From assembly GCA_012845835.1 (NCBI GenBank), contig JABAKD010000021.1, positions 4,526,706-4,590,705 of the forward strand: 64,000 bases of DNA, in the 5' to 3' direction. Made by a program: the position numbers and the translations under genes. This document shows, in pieces, positions 22,201 through 34,200 of the stretch; within the stretch, counting starts at the first letter, position 1, and each line of letters opens with the position of its first letter. The notes under the pieces were generated by a model, which saw only the letters and a list, made by a program, of their open reading frames with translations, was not told where the DNA came from and did no database searches. Origin of the DNA: Undaria pinnatifida (Eukaryota > Sar > Phaeophyceae > Laminariales > Alariaceae).

Positions 22201-25200
22201 CGCCGGAGGATAATGAAGAAAAAAAAAGTTTTCTCTCATTACGGATGCCCTTGAACTGAGTAACCCACTGTACGAGCGCTTTTCCGCGAAAACCTTCCTG
22301 CTGGCGGGGGGGCTCCCCCTTAAACTGAGGAACCGCCCGACATCGTTAGAAGACCACAACACATGTTCTAATTACAGGCACTAGTATTCCATTGTATCGC
22401 AGCTATCCCCGGGTAAACGCCTTTACAACTGGAAACCCGTTTTGGGAGGAAAATACTTGGATTCAATTTAGGGAGGGATTTTGGGGGCTCCCTTCATCGA
22501 GGGCGCGCGACCAAAAAATAGAAACGACGCCACACTCCTATTATTAGTAAAAACGTCAGGAGATCATGGAAACCAAAAACGGGACTCTGTCATCACGGGA
22601 CGAGTTGAGACATACTCCCTGGTTTGGTTCTACTTGTTGGGAACGTTAACGTTTATTAATAGGAATATTAATAAGAGTGACGGATGGACGTTGAAGCTCA
22701 TTAATATTACATACAGTAGAATTGCCTTATTCAGCAGATATTTTGCTTTCCAGTCCCAAGCACCAGTCGGCGATAATTCCCTTACTTTTGTGTGTGCTTT
22801 CCATTATTTTCCTTTCCTTCCCTTGAGCAGGTTCGGACCGACTTACAGGAGGACGTAGGAGACGTTCTTCTTCGCCTGCTGGGCATCCTCGCCCACGAAT
22901 CCGATGAAGACGAGGTAAGGATGGCCTTTGGTTGACGAAACGCTCGCCACCATTACGGGTAAAAACATGTCGGTGTACGGCCACACACTATCGGACGCCG
23001 AAAAAGAAACGGGGATACTAGTTCAGACTGGGTTTTTATTGAGACTGGGTGTCTTATTTAAGAAAGGCTGTTTTTTAACTAACCTCAGTGCAGCGGCTAC
23101 GGATTTTTGTTTCCCGTAGACCTCATACTAGACCTCAAGCCCTGGCTGTTACCATGCCCTGTTTCTCATGAGATGCCCTGTACTCTACTGGTAGTGTTCG
23201 TACCAGCATTGCCAGCGGATGGTCACGTGGTTGGTGTCGGTGGTTTTTAACTTGCAACTGTTTTTTAGTCATGCGTCGGACACCAAACGATCTAGATCAT
23301 ACCTAGATCCTCTAGGCTATATGTTTGTCGACATGATACGCAGGATCTGTACAGAACAGATGTAACCAAGGACATCGTTTCTAATCGTGCAGATCATACG
23401 ACTCCGAACCGGCAACATGGTGTACCGGTCTTGCAGGTCATACAGATCAGGGATGTATCTGGCCTGCAAGACACAGATCGTGAACTGGGATATGATCAGT
23501 CTGACGTGTCAAAACTGTTAATAATTGTAGCTGTATCGCACATCGGGCAGATCGCGATAGATATCATCTAGAGCCTATAGCTGCCACTACGTTATGGTGT
23601 GCAGGGTCCGAGTAGTACAAATCCAACCTAGGAGACATGTGATATATATATATCATGCATATATTTCGGCTGCCATCCGGGAGCATTACTCAGGCCATGC
23701 CGACCATCTCTCCTGTCCTCTACTGTATTGCACATGTAGTTGCGCGTATATATAGTAGGAGTACGTTGCATGACGAGCCGTTGATCCTCTTATTGAATTA
23801 ATAGTTCCATAATATGGCCCCTCCGCCATTGAAGCGGAGGAGCCGCGGCAGCCTTAACCCCTACTCGAGCAAGAGAGGGATGTGTTTTCTCTGAAGAGCA
23901 TAGGTCATGAATATCTAGGGATGTGATATCTTCTATGTGCGAAATGTACGCACAAGGTGCCGAATTCCGTCCCACAAGTGCTTCTAGCAGGATGCAGCTC
24001 ACCCTTGGTGCGACGCCCCGAAAACCTCACGGCGCTTCGCGCTCGGTGCATGCGATGTCTTCCTGGTCGGTGAAAGCCCTACATGCTCCGTCCTGGCATA
24101 GCAGGGATGCGAGTGTCTATACCTTGCATTGTCATGTGACTACGGCTATGGGTGAAATGAGTACACCCCCCCCCCCTCCCCGCCTCCCTCTTCCCGGCAC
24201 CGCCTGCAATTGCCTTATTCCAGCCCTCAGAAATCAGGGATGCTGTAAAAAGAATGTACGGCGAGGTACATTACCTGCTCGACTGCTCGTGCGGAAAGGT
24301 AAGCTGGTACCATTACAGTAGGTTCAACTTTTTCCTACAGTAGAGAGTGTGGAGAGTATTCTGCGTAAGACGCGTGGCTATTTTGTTATGGGTACAGCAG
24401 TGTGGTTCTTCTGTAGGTAGGTGCCGGTGTCTGCCAGCGGGAAACACCGGCACCGTAGCGGCAACCGGCCCTACGCTGCATGCTGGCACCACTGGTGCTT
24501 CCCATCTGTGGCAACCGATTGCACACGCACTATAACGGGAAACAGGCACTACTCAACCGGCACTATTGAGGGGTCAATACTGCACAAAACCAAGGGTAGG
24601 GTACAACAGCAGTGCCAGGTATACGGAAACCGGCACTACCCTGTATGCTGGCACTACTGGTGCTTCCCATCTGTGCCAACCGATTGCACACGCACTATAA
24701 CGGGAAACAGGCACTACTCAACCGGCACTATTGGGGGGTCAATACTGCACAAAACCAAGGGTAGGGTACTATATATAGTATTATACCACCCCCCTCGTTC
24801 ACGGCCAAAAGCTTGGGCCACTGGTGCGAGCGGTTCTGTACCTCACCCAAAAGCGTCATCAACCATATCATTATGATGAAGAAAAACAAATGATTCCGCG
24901 GAGACGCGCGTCAAGTGGCATTCCGCCAGAATACGGTATGTTGCTCTTCAGTTCAGAAGCCCCGACCGTGAAAAAAAAAGGTGTTTTTGTTTTCCAAAGC
25001 AACCGCTATGTACCTCGATCGTAGCACCTGCTGTCAGGCATTGTACCACGATCCAAGATCCTCTTCCGTACATTCACGGCACAAAAGTAGACGGGGCTGG
25101 GCTGGGCGTGATGATCGGCTGACAGTATCGCTTAGGTTGTGACACTAATCACACGACGATCTTCTTCTGTCGTATTCCGGTATTAATGTTTCCGCTGTGT

Positions 25201-28200
25201 ATGAGAACACTTCTGGAAGTGTGCGCGAGCTTGCCTTTCAGACTTTAGCCCCTTTTTTAGGCCTGCACCTGCGTTCTTTGGGACACAAAACTTGAAAGTT
25301 TACGAGGAAAAACATTCCGCAGTGGTACCCACTCGTGACAAGATTAAAATCCCCACGGCTTCCGGAAAATGACGGGCCGATGAAAACGTTATCCAGACCG
25401 TTGTTGGCACATGCGTTTTACAGAACTCCCAATCAATAAAATTATGGGAATATTCTTGCCGTAGCCGACAGTGACGACGACGAATGATGCTCACATGATA
25501 CCGTCTGAGTAGGGTGCTCTGTGGACCAAACGACCTACAGAGCCGCGCGGCGGCAGGGGTGGCACGTTTGTGCCCCATATATATATATATATATGTTTTT
25601 TTTTTGCACACTTCTACTTTTCAGCTCCTGGACAGGCCGTGGTCACATGTGTCGTCTCTTCTCCCCCCCAGTTCTTGCTTTCAATTTTTCATCACGCATA
25701 GGGTTCAGCACTCCCACTTCTCGTCGGTCGATTTTTCGTCGAGTGTTGCTAACTCACGCTCTCTCTCGCGCTTCCCGCACGTCAATTTGTGCTCAAAAAA
25801 AAAATCCCCGCGAATTTATACGAGTATGCACTCGGGGGGGGCTCGAACTCACGAAACTGACCTATACCAGGCTCGAGGATAACCTGATACGCCACCGGGG
25901 CGGCCGTTTATATATATACCAGTATATAGTATGTCGAATAAAGTAATAGTTTCTTATATTTTATGTGTGTTTTAGAATGATATTCGTTGGACACCTAGCC
26001 CATGGGCGTTGTGTAGAGGGCTTAACGTACATTCGATTTTCAAATTCGTTTGTCGGGTGAAGTGTATATACATAGAGGTCGTCAAACAAGGGGCCTCAGA
26101 AACTATTTGTTTATCCCCACCACCGTGCTCGCGTCTGAAACAGTTGTTCTGCTCGCGTGTCATCGTTGCTGTCTTGTCTACGAGTGTGCGCAGATAAGTG
26201 CGAAAGTCCCCCGCTCGACGATTGCGTTGTCCTTTTCGCCCATGCATGCACACGACACGGCAAACGTATCTCGTATATATCTTTATGCTATTTTGATCGC
26301 CTTCGAACGAATAATGAATATGAGTGAGCTCTGCGTAATCCTTTATGAACGAAGAAAATGGTTGATATAATGCACACACCGAATACCAGCACTCACTTTC
26401 CCTCGCCCAACCCGTTCTCCCTCAATTCACTCTTCTTCGCTGGTCAGCCCGAAGGAAAAAGCCGGGCTAATGATCCCTTTTGGCTGCTAAATGTTCCCAT
26501 GAAGCATCTCGCATCCATCGACGACGCGGAATATTCGCAGAGCAAAGCGGGAGGGGAAGCAAGAGGTGGTAGTCATGGTGCCGTGCATCTCGACGATCTA
26601 CTCTCGAAGGTGTGTAGTACATGGTGCCGTCGAACAATCGCTCAGTCGTTGGCTTATCAAAAAGAGTGGATTGATCGATTGAGCCGGCGACAACACGACT
26701 ACTAACCGTGACCTCCCTACCGTAAATACGACGACTACAGTACACCCCACCCCCCTCCCTACCGTAGACATGATGAATGTACCCCCCTCCCTCCCACTGT
26801 AGATACGATTGTCCCCCCCCCCCTCTACTGTAGATACGATCATGCCCCTCTCCCTCTACTGTAGATACGACGATTGTAACCCCCCCCCCTACCGTACTCA
26901 TAGATACGATCATTACCCCCCCCCCCCTACCGTGAATACGACGATTGCACCCCCCCCCCCTACCGTGTATGTAATATGTACACGCCTCCCCTGGATCGCA
27001 GATACAATTATTACACCCCCCGCCTACCGTAGCTACGATGATTACTCCCCTCCCCCCTCCTTGCCAAAAAAATGCGACTATTACACCGCCCCTCTTCCGT
27101 AGCCTTGATCACGGCTCGCATCCCCGGCGTCCGCACCCCCTAAACCCGCGCGTCTTACCTATCGCTCGCTCGCTTGCTCACTCACGCGCATAAAACGACT
27201 GTACAGAAGTTCGACACGCAAAGGGTCGAGAACTGCCTGGAGTGCCGCAACGAAGAGAACAAGTGGCAGGTGAGCGAGTTGCGGTTGACTGGAGTGTCCG
27301 ATGTAGAACTTCCATGCGTGCTTAGATGGGGATATTACTTTTTCGTCAAAAAAACTACAGTAAGGCCATGGGACCCTTCATTGGGTTAATATTTTTTGTA
27401 TCAAAAAGTCTCTGCTTTGGCTGAGGTATAGACCTCAGGCGAGAAATCTCAGTAGAATTTACCAAGGTTATGCTCTGTAGGGCTTGTGGATTCCGGGCCA
27501 GGGTATGGGAGTCTTACAGAACTTCCAGAAGTTTCGGGTACGGGTATGGAAGTGTAGCATAACTCAGCAAAGTTCCTGGTACTGTGGCACAGTGTTACAT
27601 AACTCACAGAAGTTCCGGGGGGGTACAAAACATGCTGCTCCCATACCCCGGGTATTGTGGCACTGGTCGTACAGAACTCAAAGAAGTTCCTGGTACGGGT
27701 ATGAAAGTCTTACAGAACTTTCAGAAGTTCCGAGTACGGGTATGAAAGTCTTACAGAACTTCCAGAAGTTCCGGGTATTGTGGCACGGGCGTACATAACT
27801 AACGGAAGTTCCGGGCAGGTAAAATGATGCTGTATCCGGACCCCGGATCTTTGTGGCACTGGCGTACAGAACTTACCTAAGTTTCGGTTGCGGGTGTGTG
27901 TGTCCTACAGAACTTACAGAAGTTCTTTATAGGGTAATACTTGGCGTAAATACCCCGGGTATGGTTCTGTGCGTACCCTACAGATAGAACGAAAATAGAA
28001 ACTTCGGGTACGGGGTATGAATGTCGTGCAGAACTCACAGACGTTCCGGGTACGGATAGGGTTGTACATAACTCACAGAAGTTCCGGGTACGGGTAATGC
28101 CCGGGTAAATACCCGCCTCAAAGGGGCGAAAAAACAACATGACTGATCAACAAAGACACAATTGTCAACGCATGTCTAATACTGCGATTTGCATCCTGCA

Positions 28201-31200
28201 TACGCTAATACACTTATAGGAAGTATCACATACTGGCGACATATACGCACCGTTGTATGATGGCCCATTTTGGTTGCTCGTGCTTTCGTTCACAAACAAA
28301 CCAGTTTGTGCTGTTGGTGCTGTGTTCTACAAAGTTCTCAATGAGAGTCTTTCCAACTTCCTGGGAAACGACTTCCGCGGCCACAGGTTTACCTCCAAAA
28401 TTGCCGTATACTGTTGCACAGGAACAAAACTTTGCGATAAAAATAATACTAATGCATATTGAATATATACATATAGTAATAATATGGCAAGCCCGAAAAT
28501 CCTTCCAACCGAGAAAAAAAAACGAGGAAAGAGCCTTCCCACGGTAGGGTTGCAGCAGAAAGTCCCTGAGCTCCTCACATGAGGAACTCAATATCTCACC
28601 CGAAAAATGACTTCGAAGGCATTCGGTCGCACAACCCGACCAAGCTTCTATGCCTCAGTCCAGAAATAAAATGTACTCGTGAAATTACTTCATTGACCGG
28701 CAGTTCCTCACATGAGAAACCCAATCGCCCAGGGACCTTTTGGCGCAATAATACAACTGCAACCCCTACCGTGGGATGACTCGAAAAAAGAAATCAACGC
28801 CGATCACAACAACTACAATAATGATACAAATTGCAAACTATTCAATCACAATACTTCGAGCACAACTATCACCTGTGATATCAATTACAGTTACATCTGA
28901 TAAAACTTTTTCGAGCACACGAACTTTGATACGAATATATGAATATATAACGCTTCAAACACCCGAGAACACACAAACGTCACGTTCGCTTTGGTTCTAC
29001 AGAGTTGGAAAACGTAGACGAGTTTGTGAGGGGGTTGTTTTTGTGTGTAAATTTCGTGTCGGGGTGTGGCGGCAGCGTGACCGACAAGACATGTCGTCAG
29101 AATGAATAGCACCAGACATGACGTCAGAATGAACTCGACCCTAATCTGTACCGTCTACTGCGGGTATTGTTACTTAAGGCATACCCGTACCCGGGGTAAT
29201 GTGCCACAGTCGCACAGAACTCACAGAAATTCCGGGTAAGGGTATGGGGTTCTTACAGAACTTGCAGGAGTTTCGGGTACGGGTACGGAAGTCTTACAGA
29301 ACTTCCAGAAGTTCCGGGTATTGTGGCATGGGCGTATATAACTTACAGAAATTCCGAGCGGGTTTAAAAATGCTGTACCCGTACCCGGGCATGAATCTTG
29401 TACAGAACATCCAGAAGTTCCGGGTACGGGTATGAATGTCCTTCAGAACTTGTAGAAGTTCTTTGTACGGTAATACCACGGGGTAAATACCCCGGGTATG
29501 GTTTGTACTTACCCTACAGACTTTAAACTATTGGGTGCACCCCTGCCGTGTAGCATGCGTCATCAGTCGCGGAGTCTTTTTACTTGCTAACGAGCCTGAT
29601 ATCAACCAGTTTGGTGAGGTGATTTCGTTTCCATGGATTATCACGGGTCAGACGGTTTTCAAAAACTCGCGGGTCGAGTTGGGTGGGACCGGGTCGGGCG
29701 GGCTCGGGTCGGATCGGGTCGGGCCGGGTTGGGTTGGGTCGGATCGATTTCCGATTCGCGATAAGGGATTCGAGCCACAAAAAAAACAGATTATTTTGAT
29801 TCGTTCAGCACAGACGCCTTCGACATAGGTAAAGGTCGAGGGTATGAACAGCTGAGACATCACCCTCGCTAAATCACAGTAGCGACTACCAGTACATTGC
29901 ACAACAACTAAGAAAGAAACAGGATTGCTGGCTCAGGTTGGAATTATTATTTAATAGAGGGTGGGTTCTACATACATAACGGCCCCTGAAATTCGTAGCT
30001 TCCTGTACATTACCCTGTTTCTTATTAGGTGCCCCGTACTGCCCCAAGTTGTTGTGCAGGGTGCATTCATCAGTTGAGTCGTGCTGTGCAGACGCCCCAA
30101 GTAGATATGCTAGCGTACGAACGGTTGAGGCAGCACCGTCGCAAAAGCATCGTATCGCCTGCCACGCATTTTACCGGGTTTTGCGCGATCCGCGTTCCAA
30201 ATCTCACGCGCAATGACTGTGCAATATCTGCTATAGTACAGGACACCTCAGAAGAAACGGGGTAATTGGAAAGCCAGACTGAGATTACAGAAAATTTAGA
30301 AATCCAGGAGCCGTTGCACTGGAGTTAGTGTAGAAACGCATCCTGCCTCAAATAAGAAATCCAGTCAGCGCATCTTTGATTGTAATCAAGTGTACTGTAA
30401 TGTACTGCCCACCCCACCCTGTTTAACGCGATCGGCAGTCTAAGCCTGACGGGCGGTCACAGGAGCCCGTGCTCATCGACGGCTCTGGCCAATCCCGGAT
30501 TACACGTTTTCCCTGTTGACATTATCCTGCCTTTCTTATTTCTCACATACCCTGGTAGTTTTTTATGGTTTTACTGTGTCTCTTATTGGGTTCTTGTGTT
30601 ACATCTAGTAGGCCTTTTTCACCCCCTTTTGCCCGATCCGCAGGCTAAGCCTGACGGTCGCTCAAAGGAGCCGTGCTCGCAAACAGCCCTGGCCGTTCTC
30701 AAATTTTTTACTTTGCAGTAACTCTCAGCCTGGATTTATTATTTATCCGTTTCTTATCTTTTGCACCCTGTTTCTCATTGGGTTGTCCTGTGCTGTGCGC
30801 CTTTTTCACCCTCTTTACGCGACCCGCACAGGTAATTCCTGACGGGAGGACAAAGGTACCCTTGCTCGCCAATAGCCCTGACCAGCTACTGCTCCAACTT
30901 GGTCGTTGGCAAGGAGACCGGTGAGTTCCACCACACCAAATAAGAGACAGAAAATAGATGAAAAGCAGGGTTAGCAACAACAATGCCCGTCCAGGATTTA
31001 ATTCCGAGGGCGTGTGTCGTACGCTAGCTTCAGTACAACGACTCCCAGATTTCGTATTTTGCTGCGAATATCAGTCTGCCATTGTTATTCACCTGTTTTT
31101 GATTAGGTATCCTGTACCACACGGAACGCCTATTTTTGAGAAAGATAACTACTTGCCCAGACCGGATTTCTTATTTACTTGCATTTTTATTTGCAAATAA

Positions 31201-34200
31201 GACGGCTGTGAGTTCGAATGGTTGAGCAATCGACACTTAACGTTGCAAGCTGAATGACACGTCATCGCAACGAAACCGTGATTGCGTGTTGAAAGCATGC
31301 CCATTCCTTCGCCGCACCTTCCAAATGTCACTAATGAGTCTTGAATGATTGCGTTCGCTATTAGAATTGACGCTCACTGCACGAGATCCACCCGTTCCTC
31401 CTCGACCACCCATCGCTGACAGAAACTATTCGAAGAAGCTTGAGCATCTGGTAACCGTCCCCATGGTTCTGGATGTTGGCGCCTACACCGAAGTGGGGAA
31501 GACGGTGTCCAAGGGTAAGCCACGCATGCCTTTTACCGTAGGACCACCAAACTGTTCCGAGGGGCTTCTCACGTGAGGATAGATGTCCGTACCTCACACG
31601 ACAACATGACAATGGACAGCCAATTTCGATGAACGACCCCACCGCGTAGGAATACAACGCAATAAAAAAGAGTCAGCCGGCGGCAGGCGTGGTGCATCGA
31701 AGGTTTCTGAGCTCCTAGCATGAGCAGCTCAATATCTCACCCGAAAGGGTGACCTCGAGAAGGCATTCAATCGCGAAACCCGACCAACACCTCAATGCGC
31801 TACGGTAGTAATAATACAATTGAACTCCGAGGAGTATCAAACTAACCGGTTGTTGCTCACGTGAGACGCTCAATCGGGCAGAAGGTCAGAAACATCACAT
31901 GGCCAAAACGTTGCAATCCCTACCGCACTATAGAGGGATGGCTCAAAAGTAAAGCACAAAAGGCGTTCCAACCAAATTGGGTAGTTCCTTAGTTGACGAG
32001 TTAGGTCTGCCCGAAGTGTCTTGCAAAAAACCGCTACGCCCTGCAGTAACACGCTTTGGACTTTTTGTGCGGTATACCCATGTTACCATCTTGCACTCGC
32101 CCGATCTCGCCTCGTTCTACCATCGAAAAAAGTGGAAGTCTTCAAGAAGTGTGGAGTAATTAATTATCGTCTCCCCAGAAGGTGGATATTGATTTACGAG
32201 TGGAATTGATACCGAAGTATGAATAAAAAGTGAGGCTGCCACAGGTAGCGAAACGTTGCTTCGGCCAAGAGTTGTGCAGAAAAGGGGCGCGGTAAAGTTC
32301 AAGTTATAGTTCTCAGGGGGCACGAGTTCTCAATACGCTAGCGTGTCTGGAGCAACAAGTCATCGGCGGGGTTTGCCTTATGCCCGATGATGGGTGGGTT
32401 GCTTAATGTCTGTCTCTCTCGAACATGGAACTTACTTGGTGTCCTGAGTTGGCATGAACTACTTAACTGTCACAAGCAACCTTCGGAAAGGAAAAATTGA
32501 TCATTGTTTCTCCCTGCGACTTGCGTAGCTTTTTCATCTGTTCAGAAGCTGCAAAAGCGTATGTAAGCTGAACTTGACGCCCACCAAAGCAGTAGCGACC
32601 TTGAACGATGGCTTATTGAACTACAGAATGTGAACTGAATGCAAACATATTTGAGAAGGTCGATGTTGCATGCCCGATTACTTGCGCGATGGATACATGA
32701 ATATTTTTTTCGTCATTCTTTCGCTGCAGCTGTCGGCTGGCTTTGATTTTGTTTTGGTACGGCGTGCGAATCGATTTATCTTCGCGGTGCTGTTGCTGCT
32801 GCCCCGCTACTGCTGCTGCTCTGCAGTGTTAATGCTGCTCTGCTGTGTATGTATATGCTGAAGTACCGGGTACACTGTGAGGAGCGGCGTAGGTACCGTC
32901 GTTTCTTGCGTCACCCCATTTTCTCTTCTTGCTGCGGGCTAGCTTTCTGAATACACCCTTTACACGCACCATGGATCCCACCAACTGTTCGTCATGGGCT
33001 CCTTCTCCACATCCGAAGGGAAATCTTGCACAAACTGAACTTTAAAATCGTATGGGGTGGTCGTTGTTACTTGTTGGATACTTGCGCTCTGGTTGTTTTA
33101 TTATTTAGTTTTCCAAAAGGGTTTCCTTCATTTTCAACGTCCCACACCCCCGCCCGAGATTTTAAGCCAACCGCATTCAGAACCGGAAGCTTATAGTAGC
33201 TATTAAACTCGTGTGGGCTGATCGGTGCTACTTGCTCGGTCACTTGCGCGGTAGTTTGCTTTTTCGTATTATTCGCTTTCAAGAGAATTTTATTTTGTTC
33301 TTCGTTCTTGCCCGGTGGCTATTCGAGTAATATGAATAGCTCATGCGCAGTACATATCATAGCTTGGAACGCCTGTCTTTGTTCGCCCTTCGCAACTCGT
33401 CACACGCCCGCCCGGGATTTCGAGCCAGTCACACCTTGAAAGGGGACCACCTTGATGTGTTTCTTACGTAGGCAGCAGCAGTATTAGACGGGTTAACCTC
33501 AGTTGTAAAGTTCGAAACTTTTCTCACACGAATAAAGTCAAACTGTAGTTTGTTCTGAAAAATCGGTCCACGCACGTACAGAGCTATGAAAGGGTGTGGT
33601 ACATCGGAAAAGACTAACAAACCCGACCCGCACACATGATGCCTCAGTCACAACCACGCGAAAAATAAAGAGTAGCTGGTATGCTACTGCTCTACGCAAA
33701 GGTAGTCAGTTTATATAGTGACGGCGTCTACGCTACATTGCCCAAGGACAAGCCGACATGAATATGAATAGTAACAATAGCTAGCTGTGGACGTGTTCAG
33801 TTCTCGGTCTGAGGGCGTAAGACTGGAGGGTACCTTGCCACTTGCCAGGGGTATTCGACAACTTGCTGGCTGTGTGCGTGATGGGCCCTGCCGGCTTCCA
33901 CCTATAGGTGCCCGGGCCGGATTGGAGGGTTCAGGTCCGGTGGGATCAGGGTGTCAAGCCCAATTTTGAAGTGCGTGTGCGTGTGCTGACCAACTAATCG
34001 CCTCGAAATATCAGTAGTTGGTCGACGAAAGGGCTTCTCGAATGAGTGGCAAGCTCAACCGGAAGTAGACCGCGATCTAGATCATGTTCCTCGATCTAGA
34101 TCACGTCTCGAATAAGTGGCAAGCTCCACCGGAAGTAGACCGTGATGTAGATCATGTTCCGCGATCTAGATCACGTTTGCTTGACACAGAGCTGAAATGT

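Noticed and set aside
27484-28115. CRISPR-like array
   Set aside because: Units are contiguous and diverged without unique spacers; the genome is eukaryotic.
29675-29748. Telomere-like GGGTCGG repeat
   Set aside because: Irregular units with GGCC breaks, internal position, and not a known algal telomere unit.
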